Positions 37,126 to 45,325 of a DNA stretch of 64,000 nt are shown in pieces. Source of the DNA: Thiohalophilus sp. (lineage in GTDB: Bacteria > Pseudomonadota > Gammaproteobacteria > UBA6429 > Thiohalophilaceae); the NCBI RefSeq assembly GCF_034522235.1, contig NZ_JAXHLN010000003.1:2170001-2234000 (forward strand). The letters are read 5' to 3'. The translations under genes and the position numbers were made by a program. Within the stretch, counting starts at the first letter, position 1. Each line of letters opens with the position of its first letter. Under the pieces are notes generated by a model. The model saw only the letters and a list, made by a program, of their open reading frames with translations, did no database searches and was not told the DNA's origin.

Positions 37126-37602
37126 TCAGACGAACAGCGTAATATCCGCATCGCCGGCGAACTCGAAGAACATGGCCGCACCACCATACTCGATTCCATC
37201 GATGAAATCGGAATGGTTCATGTCGAACAAATCGACGGTCATCTGACAGGCGATGATCTTGACGTCGGCTTCGACGCATAGATCGCGCAAATCTTCCAGA
37301 CTGGCAACGCCTTTGGACTTCATCTTGGCTTTCATCATCTTGGTCATCACCGCCTGCATACCGGGGATGGCCGTGCCGATGATCGGGAACCATTTGTCCA
37401 TACCCATGGGCATCGGCATACCGGGATTGCCCAGCGGGCTGACCTTGACGTTCATTTTCTTCTTCAGCAGTTGCAAGCCGTAGAAGGTAAAGAAGATCTG
37501 AACTTCATAGCCCAGTGCGGCCGCGGTGGAGGCCAGAATAAACGGTGGATAGCCCCAATCCAGCGTGCCCTTCGTCGCAATAATGGCAAGTTTTTTAGAC
37601 AT
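37126..37602 (-). CDS. dsrE2: DsrE2-type sulfur-relay protein
   Basis: The 158-residue product is a DsrE/F/H-fold protein of the membrane-associated DsrE2 type: LAIIATKGTLDWGYPPFILAS, QIFFTFYGLQLLKKKMNVKV, a methionine-rich glycine/proline segment (GNPGMPMPMGMDKWFP), SLEDLRDLCVEADVKIIACQMTVDLF and YGGAAMFFEFA. DsrE2 proteins are encoded with TusA and rhodanese in sulfur oxidisers and take part in cytoplasmic sulfur transfer; Cys in KIIACQMT is the likely sulfur carrier. Here it is last in the rhd-tusA-dsrE2 order. Confidence 0.88.
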   Translation of the reverse strand: MSKKLAIIATKGTLDWGYPPFILASTAAALGYEVQIFFTFYGLQLLKKKMNVKVSPLGNPGMPMPMGMDKWFPIIGTAIPGMQAVMTKMMKAKMKSKGVASLEDLRDLCVEADVKIIACQMTVDLFDMNHSDFIDGIEYGGAAMFFEFAGDADITLFV

Positions 37603-37686
37603 AGTGCACCTCGATTTCTGTCACCTGCCCGTCGGATGTCGGGCACGGTAACAGCTGTATTTATTTATAAATTATTATAGTAATTG

Positions 37687-37920
37687 TTAACCGGCTTTTT
37701 TGATCAGGAAGTAAAACTTACCGCCTTCTTCCTTGGATTCCATCAGCTCATTGCCGGTCTGCTTGGAAAACGCCTCGAAATCCTTCACGGAACCCGGATC
37801 GGTGGCGATGATGTGCAGTACCTGACCATCGGACATACCGGCCAGGGATTTTTTTGCACGCAAGATGGGCAGCGGGCAATTCAGGCCTGATGCATCCAGT
37901 TCTTGATCGAAGTCAGCCAT
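37687..37920 (-). CDS. tusA: TusA-family sulfur carrier
   Basis: TusA proteins carry sulfane sulfur as a persulfide on a conserved Cys. The 77-residue product contains the signature DASGLNCPLPILRAKKSLAGM with the active Cys near residue 16, followed by GQVLHIIATDPGSVKDFEAF. Two ATGs are 6 bp apart; the second (37918-37920) has AGGAG at better spacing. It lies between rhd and dsrE2 on the same strand, the arrangement linked to sulfur oxidation rather than only to tRNA thiolation. Confidence 0.9.
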   Translation of the reverse strand: MADFDQELDASGLNCPLPILRAKKSLAGMSDGQVLHIIATDPGSVKDFEAFSKQTGNELMESKEEGGKFYFLIKKAG

Positions 37921-38060
37921 TTTCATCTCTCCTTCAAGTCATCTGAGTTGGTTTTGGGTTAAAGGTGTTGATTGTATATTAGCAATCAATCTTACACTTA
38001 TATGACAACTGGATTTAGAACACAAGAATTTCGTGGTAATCCTCTATTGCCGATAGGGCT

Positions 38061-38385
38061 TCATGTTACTGCCAGACCACTGGATTTCCAGGCCTGAATT
38101 CCACCACGCAAGTTATGGACATTATCGAGCCCGCTGGCGGACAAATAGGCACAAGCGTGCGCGGAACGCAGGCCCAGCTGGCAATACAGCACCACCAGTT
38201 GCGCCTTGTGTACCTCATCCAATCGTTTGGACAGTTGGGTGCATGGGCGCATTCCGTGCCCCGGGAATGCTTTCCCGCTGCGCCTCGGCCGGATTGCGAA
38301 TATCAATCAGGCTGACGCCGTGGTCCGTATCCTCCAGCATGCTGGCCAGATCCGCAACCTCGATTTCCTTGAAAACCTGCATCAT
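38061..38385 (-). pseudogene. Rhodanese-like sulfurtransferase with apparent +1 frameshift
   Basis: Translation from the ATG at 38383-38385 (GGAGAG upstream) gives MMQVFKEIEVADLASMLED, GVSLIDIRNPAEAQ and IPGARNAPMH, a normal single-domain rhodanese N-terminus. The rest of the domain, TQLSKRLDEVHKA, VVLYCQLGLRSAHACAYL and NVHNLRGGIQAW, is in another frame down to the TGA at 38061. Removing one base near 38240 would restore a protein of about 107 residues. The active-site loop C-Q-L-G-L-R-S is intact. It is the first gene of a rhd-tusA-dsrE2 set. It could be a true mutation or a sequencing or assembly error. Confidence 0.82.
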
Positions 38386-38595
38386 CTCTCTCCCATGAGA
38401 TTTGATTTGGATACGCTATAACCATGAGGCAAGCATGGTTATAACAAAACCGGCATAGTCTACTGAAATATTGAAATGAATACGAGTCGAACCCATTAAG
38501 CAGTAAGCGGTCTGAGTCTCCAGATTCGTCATCCCGGCCAAATCGCCGTATCATGGGCTGTACCCTGCTAAACACGAGATCTGACGGACGATATT

Positions 38596-40047
38596 TTGCA
38601 CCTGTTCAAGACACACCCTGCCTGGTTACTGATCCTCCTGCTGATTGTCTCGCCGGCACGGCTGTCGGCCGCCCCGACGCTGCCCGATATCGGTGACGCG
38701 GCGGCCGGTGTCGCCACCCCGACCGAGGAGAAGCGTGTCGGCGAATCGGTCATGCGCAATATCCAGCGCAGCGGACGGATCATCAACGACCCGCTGATCG
38801 ACAGCTATCTGAATCACCTGGGCTACCGGCTGATCGCCGCCGGCGACAGCGACATGACCGATTTTCATTTTTTTCTGATCGACGCCCCCGACATCAATGC
38901 TTTCGCGCTGCCCGGTGGCTATATTGGTATTCACTACGGCCTGATCCTCTCCACCCGGACCGAGAGCGAGCTGGCCTCGGTCATGGCCCATGAAATCGCG
39001 CATGTCACCCAGCGCCACCATGCCCGCGCCTACGATTTTGGCAGTGGCAGCAGCCTGCCGGTACTGGCCGCGCTGATTGCCGCCATCGTGCTGGGCGGAC
39101 AAAGTGGCGAGATGGGCGAAGCCGCGATCGCCTCCATCACTGCCGGCAGCATTCAGAGCCGGATCAACTTTACCCGCGCCAATGAAAAGGAAGCCGATCA
39201 CCACGGCATCGAACTGCTCGCCAGGGCGGGGTTTGATCCCAACAGCATGGCGAGCTTCTTCGAACAGATGCACAAGGCCAATCGCCTGTACGGCCCGCAA
39301 GGTCCCGAGTTTCTGCGCACCCATCCGGTCACCGATACCCGCATCGCTGATGCCCGGGATCGCGCCCGTCAGTATTCGTCCGAATTGACCGAACAGGCCG
39401 AGACCTTTCACCTGATGCGCAACCGTATCAAGGTCCTGACCAGCCAACAGCCTGCCGAACTGCGAAACCAGTTCGCCGATAACCTGCAATCGGGGCGTTA
39501 TCTCAATCAGACCGCTGAGCGTTATGGCTATGTGCTGAGCCTGATGGAAACCGGTGACTACCCGCGAGCCAAAGCCGTTCTGGACAAGCTGCTCGATGAG
39601 CAGCCACAACGCATCGCGTTTTTACTGGCCCGGGCCCAGCTGGCGTTTGCCCGCGACGAAATTGATGCAGCACTGACGCACTACCGCGCTGCACTCAAAC
39701 TCTATCCACAGAACCCCGCACTGACACTGGGTTATGTGGAAAGCCTGCTCGATGCCGAACAGCCCGGGACAGCCAGAGAGGTACTGCGCGATTTTCTGCG
39801 CGAGCCGGATCGCAAACCGCGCTTTTATCAACTGCTGGCCGAAGCGGAAGAGAAGCTCGGCAACCCGGCCCGGGCCCAGATCGCCCTGGGCGAATACTAT
39901 TACCGTACCGGCCTCTCACATCAGGCCATCACCCAGTTCAACCTGGCGCTCAAAAACGACGCGCTGGATTTTTATGACGCCTCACGGGCCGAAGCCCGCC
40001 TGCAGGAATTGAAAAACGAAATCGCCGCACTGGAAAATCGCCCCTGA
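38596..40047 (+). CDS. BepA-like periplasmic M48 metalloprotease with TPRs
   Basis: The 483-residue product begins at TTG with a signal peptide (HPAWLLILLLIVSPARLSA). The M48 protease domain has LIDAPDINAFALPGGYIGIH, the zinc motif VMAHEIAHVTQRH, and the third ligand in NEKEADHHGIELLARAGFDP. From about residue 300 on there are TPR-like helical pairs (GDYPRAKAVLDKLLDE, EIDAALTHYRAALKLYPQNP, SHQAITQFNLALKND). This is the BepA/YfgC layout, a chaperone-protease for outer-membrane protein assembly. The ribosome site is weak, so the start is less certain. It precedes sox but belongs to general envelope upkeep. Confidence 0.9.
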   Translation: MHLFKTHPAWLLILLLIVSPARLSAAPTLPDIGDAAAGVATPTEEKRVGESVMRNIQRSGRIINDPLIDSYLNHLGYRLIAAGDSDMTDFHFFLIDAPDINAFALPGGYIGIHYGLILSTRTESELASVMAHEIAHVTQRHHARAYDFGSGSSLPVLAALIAAIVLGGQSGEMGEAAIASITAGSIQSRINFTRANEKEADHHGIELLARAGFDPNSMASFFEQMHKANRLYGPQGPEFLRTHPVTDTRIADARDRARQYSSELTEQAETFHLMRNRIKVLTSQQPAELRNQFADNLQSGRYLNQTAERYGYVLSLMETGDYPRAKAVLDKLLDEQPQRIAFLLARAQLAFARDEIDAALTHYRAALKLYPQNPALTLGYVESLLDAEQPGTAREVLRDFLREPDRKPRFYQLLAEAEEKLGNPARAQIALGEYYYRTGLSHQAITQFNLALKNDALDFYDASRAEARLQELKNEIAALENRP

Positions 40048-40144
40048 CAACCACCCCGGTTTTCATCTACACTGTCGTCAGCAAAATCGTTCAGTTTATC
40101 AGTACATTAGCTTTAACTTATTTACTGAAACACACTGAGGGTAC

Positions 40145-40172
40145 TTGCTATTAGGTTCTCAATCTGTATGCT
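40145..40172 (+). promoter_or_regulatory. Candidate sox promoter
   Basis: TTGCTA (40145-40150) and TATGCT (40167-40172) are separated by 16 bp, 108 bp before the soxX start, in the 233-bp bepA-soxX spacer. The match is moderate and no operator is evident. Confidence 0.35.
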
Positions 40173-40280
40173 ATGAACCTTAACGAGGTATAAGTCTTAC
40201 TGGTATGGTAAGCGTCCACAATAATAAGACCGTCAGCCTTAAAAACTGACCCCATCTCTAACTTCAATGAGGAGGAGACC

Positions 40281-40646
40281 ATGCGGAAACCCGCTAAACT
40301 CATAGCTGCCGCCAGTACTGTCGCTATGTTGCTCGGTTCCATGGCTATCGTGGTACCCGGCACAGCAGTCGCTGCCGATGCAGACACTGGCAAGAAGCTT
40401 GCTGAAAATCGTAAGAAAGGCAACTGCTTTGCCTGCCATAGCTACGAAGGCGCCCACCTGCCCGGTAACATCGGTCCGCCGTTGGTTGCCATGAAGGCCC
40501 GCTTCCCCGACAAGGACAGGGTGCGTGAACAGATTGCCAATCCGACCAAGTTCAACCCGAACTCAATGATGCCTCCCTTCGGCAAGCACAACATCCTGAG
40601 CGAAGAGGAAATTGATCACATCACCGAGTGGGTCTATACCCTTTAA
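40281..40646 (+). CDS. soxX: Sulfur oxidation c-type cytochrome SoxX
   Basis: SoxX pairs with SoxA to form the periplasmic cytochrome that attaches thiosulfate to SoxY. The 121-residue product has a signal peptide (cleavage near AVAA, residue 32), a single haem motif C49-F-A-C-H53, and the distal Met ligand in NSMMPPFGKHNILSEEE. A strong GAGGAGGAG ribosome site precedes the ATG. It is the first gene of soxXYZA. Confidence 0.94.
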   Translation: MRKPAKLIAAASTVAMLLGSMAIVVPGTAVAADADTGKKLAENRKKGNCFACHSYEGAHLPGNIGPPLVAMKARFPDKDRVREQIANPTKFNPNSMMPPFGKHNILSEEEIDHITEWVYTL

Positions 40647-40671
40647 TTCCGGCAAGTGGAGGAACCTATCA

Positions 40672-41136
40672 ATGCAACGTAGAACTTTTCTCAAGGGTAG
40701 CCTGGCCGGTAGCAGCGTCGCGGTCGCTGTCGGTGCCGGTCTGCTGACCCCCGGCGCGGTCATGGCCGCGTGGCCCAAGCGTGCCTTCGAAACCGAAAGC
40801 ATGGAAACGGCCATGAATGACCTGTTCGGCAGCGCCCAGGCACAGCCCAGTGATGACATCAGCATCAAGGCCCCGGACATCGCTGAAAACGGCGCCGTGG
40901 TCCCGGTCTCCGTCACCACCGGCATCGCCGGTATCGAGGAAATCGCCATCATCGCCGAGAAGAACGGCTCGCCCCTGGCGGCCAACTTCAAGCTGGCCAG
41001 CAATGCCAAGGGCTTTGTTTCGACCCGTATCAAGATGGCCAAAACCTCCAATGTGATCGCCGTGGTCAAAGCCGGCGGCAAGGCCTACTCGGCTCGCAAA
41101 GAGGTCAAAGTCACTATCGGCGGTTGCGGCGGTTAA
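40672..41136 (+). CDS. soxY: Thiosulfate carrier protein SoxY
   Basis: SoxY holds the sulfur intermediates on a C-terminal Cys in the periplasm. The 154-residue product starts MQRRTFLKGSLAGSS, a twin-arginine signal, and ends VTIGGCGG with the carrier Cys in the required GGCGG-like tail. The ATG at 40672 (GGAGG upstream) is chosen over the longer frame that overlaps soxX. Export folded with SoxZ through Tat is the known route in this family. Confidence 0.95.
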   Translation: MQRRTFLKGSLAGSSVAVAVGAGLLTPGAVMAAWPKRAFETESMETAMNDLFGSAQAQPSDDISIKAPDIAENGAVVPVSVTTGIAGIEEIAIIAEKNGSPLAANFKLASNAKGFVSTRIKMAKTSNVIAVVKAGGKAYSARKEVKVTIGGCGG

Positions 41137-41175
41137 GCCCGACCTCGAAACGAATCGATCAAGAGGAACAATATT

Positions 41176-41490
41176 ATGGCTAAGAGTATCCGCGCCCGGG
41201 CGACCCTCAAGGGGGACACCGTCACGGTCAAGTCGTTGATTACCCATGTAATGGAAACCGGTATGCGTAAAGACGAGAAAACCGGCAAGAAGATCCCGGC
41301 TCACTTCATCCAGGAAGTGACCTGTGCGCACAACGGCAACGAAGTCGTGCTCGCACAGTGGGGGCCGGCTGTCTCCAAGAACCCGTATCTCTCTTACGAG
41401 TTCACAGGCGGCAAGTCCGGTGATGACGTTTCCATCAGCTGGGTGGACAACAAGGGTGAGAAAGATTCCCTGACGGTCCAGATCAAGTAA
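41176..41490 (+). CDS. soxZ: Thiosulfate oxidation carrier complex protein SoxZ
   Basis: SoxZ is the scaffold partner of SoxY. The 104-residue product, without its own signal peptide, has IRARATLKGDTVTVKSLITH, METGMRKDEKTGKKIPAHFI and GPAVSKNPYLSYEFTGGKSGD. It is 39 bp after soxY with AAGAGGAA before its ATG. Confidence 0.95.
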   Translation: MAKSIRARATLKGDTVTVKSLITHVMETGMRKDEKTGKKIPAHFIQEVTCAHNGNEVVLAQWGPAVSKNPYLSYEFTGGKSGDDVSISWVDNKGEKDSLTVQIK

Positions 41491-41529
41491 TCAACGAGTC
41501 AGTCCAACTGGATGACAGGAGTTATAACA

Positions 41530-42420
41530 ATGAGAAAACTGATAATCGCTTTTGCAGCGCTTTCGGTTCTGGGGGGTGCATCTGCTCCGGCAGTCGCCAA
41601 GACAGACCCGGCAAGCGACCTCAACGAGTTCCGCCAGTACTTCTACAAGAAGTTCCCTGGCATCAAACTTCAGGAATTCAGCGATGGCATTTATGCCCTC
41701 GACCAGGGCCGCCGTGCAGAATGGCAGCTTATGGAAGAATTCCCGTCGTATGAAGATGGTGTCAACAAAGGCCGTGCCATGTTTGAAAAATATGGCCTGG
41801 CCAGCTGCTTCAAAAATGGCGGTAAAGGCATCAAACAGCACTACCCCTACTTCGACAAGAAGTCCGGCACCGTGCGTACCCTCGAAGGCGACCTGATGGC
41901 CTGCCTGAAGCGCAAAAACGTGGATCTGAAAGCCGAAGGCCTGCGTTTTGGCAAGGGCAACTTCGCTGCCATCGCCGCGTACATGGCGTACACCTCACGG
42001 GGTGAGAAGCAGAATGTCGTGGTTCCCAACGACGAGCGTGCTCTGGCCATTTATGAGCGTGGTAAGCAGCACTTCTACGCCAAGCGTGGCCAGCTGAACA
42101 TGGCCTGTGCCGATTGCCACATCTACAACTCCGGCATGATGGCCCGTGGTAATCTGCTCAGCCCGGCTCTGGGTCAGACCTCGCACTTCCCGGTCTGGCG
42201 CCGCAAGTGGGCCAAGGGTAATGAGTCCGGCGTGAAAGGCTTTGGTACCATCCAGCGTCGTTACAACGGCTGCAACAAGCAGGTTCGTGCGCTGCCGATG
42301 ATGTGGTACAACAAGAAGAAATACAAGTATGAACAGCATCCTGAGTATGTAGCTCTTGAGTACTTCCATACTTACATGAACAACGGCATCCGCCTGAACG
42401 GTCCGGCTATTCGCCAGTAA
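41530..42420 (+). CDS. soxA: Monohaem SoxA, L-cysteine S-thiosulfotransferase subunit
   Basis: SoxA forms with SoxX the enzyme that joins thiosulfate to the SoxY cysteine. The 296-residue product (ATG at 41530, AGGAG upstream) has a signal peptide ending AVA, one C-terminal haem motif C193-A-D-C-H197, and the catalytic haem-ligand Cys248 in QRRYNGCNKQVRALP. The N-terminal domain keeps the fold, but the first haem motif is absent: only C93 (LASCFKNGG) and C125 (LMACLKRKN) remain, which could form a disulfide, as in known two-haem SoxAX enzymes. A strong terminator follows. Confidence 0.94.
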   Translation: MRKLIIAFAALSVLGGASAPAVAKTDPASDLNEFRQYFYKKFPGIKLQEFSDGIYALDQGRRAEWQLMEEFPSYEDGVNKGRAMFEKYGLASCFKNGGKGIKQHYPYFDKKSGTVRTLEGDLMACLKRKNVDLKAEGLRFGKGNFAAIAAYMAYTSRGEKQNVVVPNDERALAIYERGKQHFYAKRGQLNMACADCHIYNSGMMARGNLLSPALGQTSHFPVWRRKWAKGNESGVKGFGTIQRRYNGCNKQVRALPMMWYNKKKYKYEQHPEYVALEYFHTYMNNGIRLNGPAIRQ

Positions 42421-42449
42421 GCGGCAAGCAACATACCGCTAAAAGAAAA

Positions 42450-42475
42450 GCCCGGCTCTGCCGGGCTTTTTTTTG
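42450..42475 (+). terminator. Rho-independent terminator after soxA
   Basis: GCCCGGC-TCT-GCCGGGC followed by eight T residues, 30 bp past the soxA stop. Confidence 0.93.
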
Positions 42476-42489
42476 TCTGCTTATAAAAT

Positions 42490-42746
42490 CCTCACCACGA
42501 AGGCTCGAAGACACGAAGGGAAAACGAATACAACCTGTGCCTTCGCGAGATCACCGAATACTGAAGCGACCGCTAGCTTGTGTCTTGTCTGCTGGGGGTA
42601 ACCTGGGAACCACCGAGACACCGAACACACTGAACTCACCGATACCGATATTTCGGTCACCCGTTACCCGACTGTTTTCAATCAGGGAACAACCGAACGA
42701 GCAGGATTTTCTGCTGCCGACTGCCATCTGTCATCTGCCAACTATC
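42490..42746. repeat. Decayed mosaic of hairpin-repeat arms (classes E and D)
   Basis: The 42421-42878 spacer holds a partial class E element (CTCACCACGAAGGCTCGAAG... with GTGCCTTCGCG), a related stretch (CACCGAGACACCGAACAC, then CGATATTTCGGTCAC), and a class D right arm (42712-42746, CTGCCGACTGCCATCTG, CATCTGCCAACTATC) without its left arm. Nothing else is recognised here apart from a likely ribosome site before 42879. Confidence 0.65.
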
Positions 42747-42878
42747 TATTCGCTGGCCAACTTTGATGCCCGCCGTGATTCAGGCATAATACCGGCTTTT
42801 CCGGCTGGTCGGCCTGTAACGCCCGCGCCTGTCTGCCAATAACCCATCATCTTACTGCGACAAGAGGTCTAATCCGGC

Positions 42879-44825
42879 ATGTCGACTCTCAGCAAGCGTC
42901 TCGTGGCTCTGTTCCTGTTTTTCGTCGCCGGGGTAGCTCTCGCTTTTACCGTTCCGAGCACCGAGATCGCCTGGGTGATGGCGTTTCTGCTGCTGACCAT
43001 TTACCTGTTTGTTTTCGAAATCGTGCCGGTGGATGTCACTGCCGTATCGATTATGATGCTGCTGGGGCTAACCGGGCTCATCGCCCCCGGACTTGGCCTG
43101 AGCCAGCCGCTGGTGGATCCGAAAAACCTGTTTCTCGGCTTTGGCAGTAACGCGGTGATTTCCATTATTGCCGTCATGATCATCGGCGCCGGCCTCGACA
43201 AGACGGGCCTGATGACCAGCGTGGCAGGCCTTATTCTGAAAATGGGCGGCAGCACCGAAAAACGGATTATTCCCCTGATTTCCGGTACGGTCGGTGTCAT
43301 TTCCAGCTTTATGCAGAACGTGGGTGCCGCCGCCCTGTTCCTGCCGGTGGTCAGCCGCATTTCGGCGCGCACCAACCTGCCCATGTCGCGGCTACTGATG
43401 CCGATGGGTTTCTGTGCGATTCTGGGCGGCACCCTGACCATGGTCGGTTCCAGCCCGGTAATTCTGCTCAATGATCTGCTGTTGACCTCCAATCAGTCAC
43501 TGCCCGCCGATCAACAGATGGAGACTTTCGGTCTGTTTTCCATCACCCCCATCGGACTGGCGCTGATCACCACCGGTATTCTCTATTTCATCATTGCCGG
43601 ACGCTTCGTGCTGCCGGTGCGCGACACTGACGGCGCCGAACCCGCCAATACCATGGACTATTTCAATGAGACTTATGGTCTACACGATTACCGGTTTTAC
43701 GAAGTCAATATCCCGGCTGAAAGCCCGCTGGTGGACACGTCGATCGATGATTTTGAAGTACAATATCATGTTCGCGTGGTGTGCGCGGACATTGGCGATG
43801 GCATCCGTGTCGGAACAGACAGTATCGATAGGGCCATCGGAATTACCGCCGGCACCCGTCTTGGGATTCTGGCGTCGGAGCAACTGATTGATCAGCTCGC
43901 AGAAGCCAGCCGACTGGAGATACAGCCGGATCTGGACACCTTTGCCGACGTTCTCTCCGCCGGAAAATCGGGCATCGCGGAAATCGTTGTTCCCCCCAGC
44001 TCCGAACTGGTGGGAAAAACGGCGCGGGATGTCTGGCTGCGCAAAACCTACGGGTTGTCGCTGCTGGCGATCCACCGTGGCGGGGAGATCGTCAATTACG
44101 AAGCGGGCGGTGTACGTAACACGCCTCTGCACGCCGGCGACACGTTGCTGGTGCACACCACCTGGGCCGATCTGGCCCGGGTGGCCAAGGATCATCGCAA
44201 CTTTGTCGTGGTCACCACCGAATACCCGCATGAAGAGCTGCGCCCGCACAAGCTGGCGCCGGCATTGCTGTTTTTCGGCATCGCCGTGGGGCTGGTGATT
44301 TTTTCCGATTTGCGTCTTTCCATCGCCCTGCTGACCGGCGCGGTCGGCATGATCCTCAGTGGGGTGTTGAGCATGGATGAAGCCTATCATTCAGTGAGCT
44401 GGAAAACCGTGTTCCTGCTTGCCAGCCTGATTCCGCTGGGGGCGGCGGTGGAAAACTCCGGCACGGCCGCCTGGATCGCCGAACAGACCCTGAACGTGAT
44501 GGGTGACGTCCCCACCTGGGTGCTGCAAACCATCATCGCTATTCTGGCGACTTTCTTTACCCTGGTTATGTCGAATGTCGGCGCCACAGTCCTGCTGGTG
44601 CCGCTGGCCGTTAACATCGCCATCGGCGCTGGCGCCGATCCGGCGGTATTCGCCCTGACCGTCGCCATCGCCACCTCCAACTCGTTTTTGATCCCGACCC
44701 ACCAGGTCAACGCCCTGATCATGGGACCGGGCGGCTACCGCGTACCCGACTACATGCGCGCCGGCGGCATCATGACCGTGCTGTTCCTGCTGGTCTCGAT
44801 CCCGATGCTGAACCTGGTGTTCTAA
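42879..44825 (+). CDS. SLC13/DASS-family permease with two RCK_C domains
   Basis: The 648-residue inner-membrane protein has N-terminal helices (residues 1-240) and C-terminal helices (about 460-648) with transporter motifs such as SNAVISIIAVMIIGAGLDKTG, GGTLTMVGSSPVILLND, and MSNVGATVLLVPLAVNIAIG with ATSNSFLIPTHQVN. Between them are two TrkA-C/RCK_C domains (about 250-340 and 350-440; GKTARDVWLRKTYGLSLLAI and HAGDTLLVHTTWADL). Relatives move sulfate, dicarboxylates or other anions. Following soxXYZA directly, it may move a sulfur oxyanion; that is inference. Own transcription is possible, since a terminator and repeats separate it from soxA. Confidence 0.85.
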   Translation: MSTLSKRLVALFLFFVAGVALAFTVPSTEIAWVMAFLLLTIYLFVFEIVPVDVTAVSIMMLLGLTGLIAPGLGLSQPLVDPKNLFLGFGSNAVISIIAVMIIGAGLDKTGLMTSVAGLILKMGGSTEKRIIPLISGTVGVISSFMQNVGAAALFLPVVSRISARTNLPMSRLLMPMGFCAILGGTLTMVGSSPVILLNDLLLTSNQSLPADQQMETFGLFSITPIGLALITTGILYFIIAGRFVLPVRDTDGAEPANTMDYFNETYGLHDYRFYEVNIPAESPLVDTSIDDFEVQYHVRVVCADIGDGIRVGTDSIDRAIGITAGTRLGILASEQLIDQLAEASRLEIQPDLDTFADVLSAGKSGIAEIVVPPSSELVGKTARDVWLRKTYGLSLLAIHRGGEIVNYEAGGVRNTPLHAGDTLLVHTTWADLARVAKDHRNFVVVTTEYPHEELRPHKLAPALLFFGIAVGLVIFSDLRLSIALLTGAVGMILSGVLSMDEAYHSVSWKTVFLLASLIPLGAAVENSGTAAWIAEQTLNVMGDVPTWVLQTIIAILATFFTLVMSNVGATVLLVPLAVNIAIGAGADPAVFALTVAIATSNSFLIPTHQVNALIMGPGGYRVPDYMRAGGIMTVLFLLVSIPMLNLVF

Positions 44826-44839
44826 AGGGCTGAGGTGCA

Positions 44840-45035
44840 AGTAGGCAGTTTGCAGTTGGCAGATAGCCGACTGTTCGAATGTCCTCGTTATGCCGGTAGA
44901 CGTCTGGACCAACGCTAAACCGCAAACAATAAAACCAACGGGGCTGGTTTTCTCTACCTCGTAGCGACTCTGCGAGAGGTAGCTGGCTGCCAACTGCCTA
45001 CTCGTCTCAGCACTCAGCACTCAGCACTCAGCACT
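44840..45035. repeat. Hairpin repeat (class D) plus tandem CTCAGCA heptamers (class F)
   Basis: Arms 44840-44867 (AGTAGGCAGTTTGCAGTTGG...) and 44983-45002 (CTGGCTGCCAACTGCCTACT) pair. Four perfect CTCAGCA heptamers follow at 45006-45033 and then CTAG-rich sequence. An inner inverted repeat (CTACCTC...GAGGTAG, 44953-44983) lies between the D arms. It begins 15 bp after the permease stop. Confidence 0.8.
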
Positions 45036-45102
45036 AGCCTAGTACCTAGAAACTAGCCCCTGTAAATAAATAACGGGAAATTGAGCACTTCGCGAAGACA
45101 AG

Positions 45103-45131
45103 AAAAAAGGGCTACCCGCTGGGATAGCCCT
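45103..45131 (-). terminator. Rho-independent terminator of tRNA-Lys
   Basis: On the minus strand AGGGCTA-TCCCAGCGGG-TAGCCCT is followed by a run of T residues, 4 bp after the tRNA 3' end. Confidence 0.85.
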
Positions 45132-45135
45132 GATA

Positions 45136-45211
45136 TGGTGGGACGTGAAGGACTCGAACCTTCGACCAGCCGGTTAAAAGCCGGATGCTCTACCAACTGA
45201 GCTAACGTCCC
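45136..45211 (-). tRNA. tRNA-Lys (anticodon UUU)
   Basis: The 76-nt minus-strand sequence has acceptor GGGACGT paired with ACGTCCC, A73 and encoded CCA, D-arm TTAGCTCAGTTGGTAGAGC, anticodon stem CCGGC with loop TTTTTAA-type (CTTTTAA, anticodon TTT), and T-arm GGTTCGAGTCC. It closely resembles E. coli tRNA-Lys. Single tRNA with its own terminator. Confidence 0.96.
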
Positions 45212-45325
45212 GGAGAACCTGTCACAGGCCCTGTGAGGGCCGGATGTAACAGGAAGCGCGCATTTTACCGGACTCACCGGGAATGGCAACCCCGTCCCCG
45301 GTGAACCACAGGCCGGCTGTCAGTC

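Noticed and set aside
38206-38421. Short + strand frames at the rhodanese locus
   Set aside because: They are antisense to the rhodanese-like gene, whose two frames together give a convincing domain.
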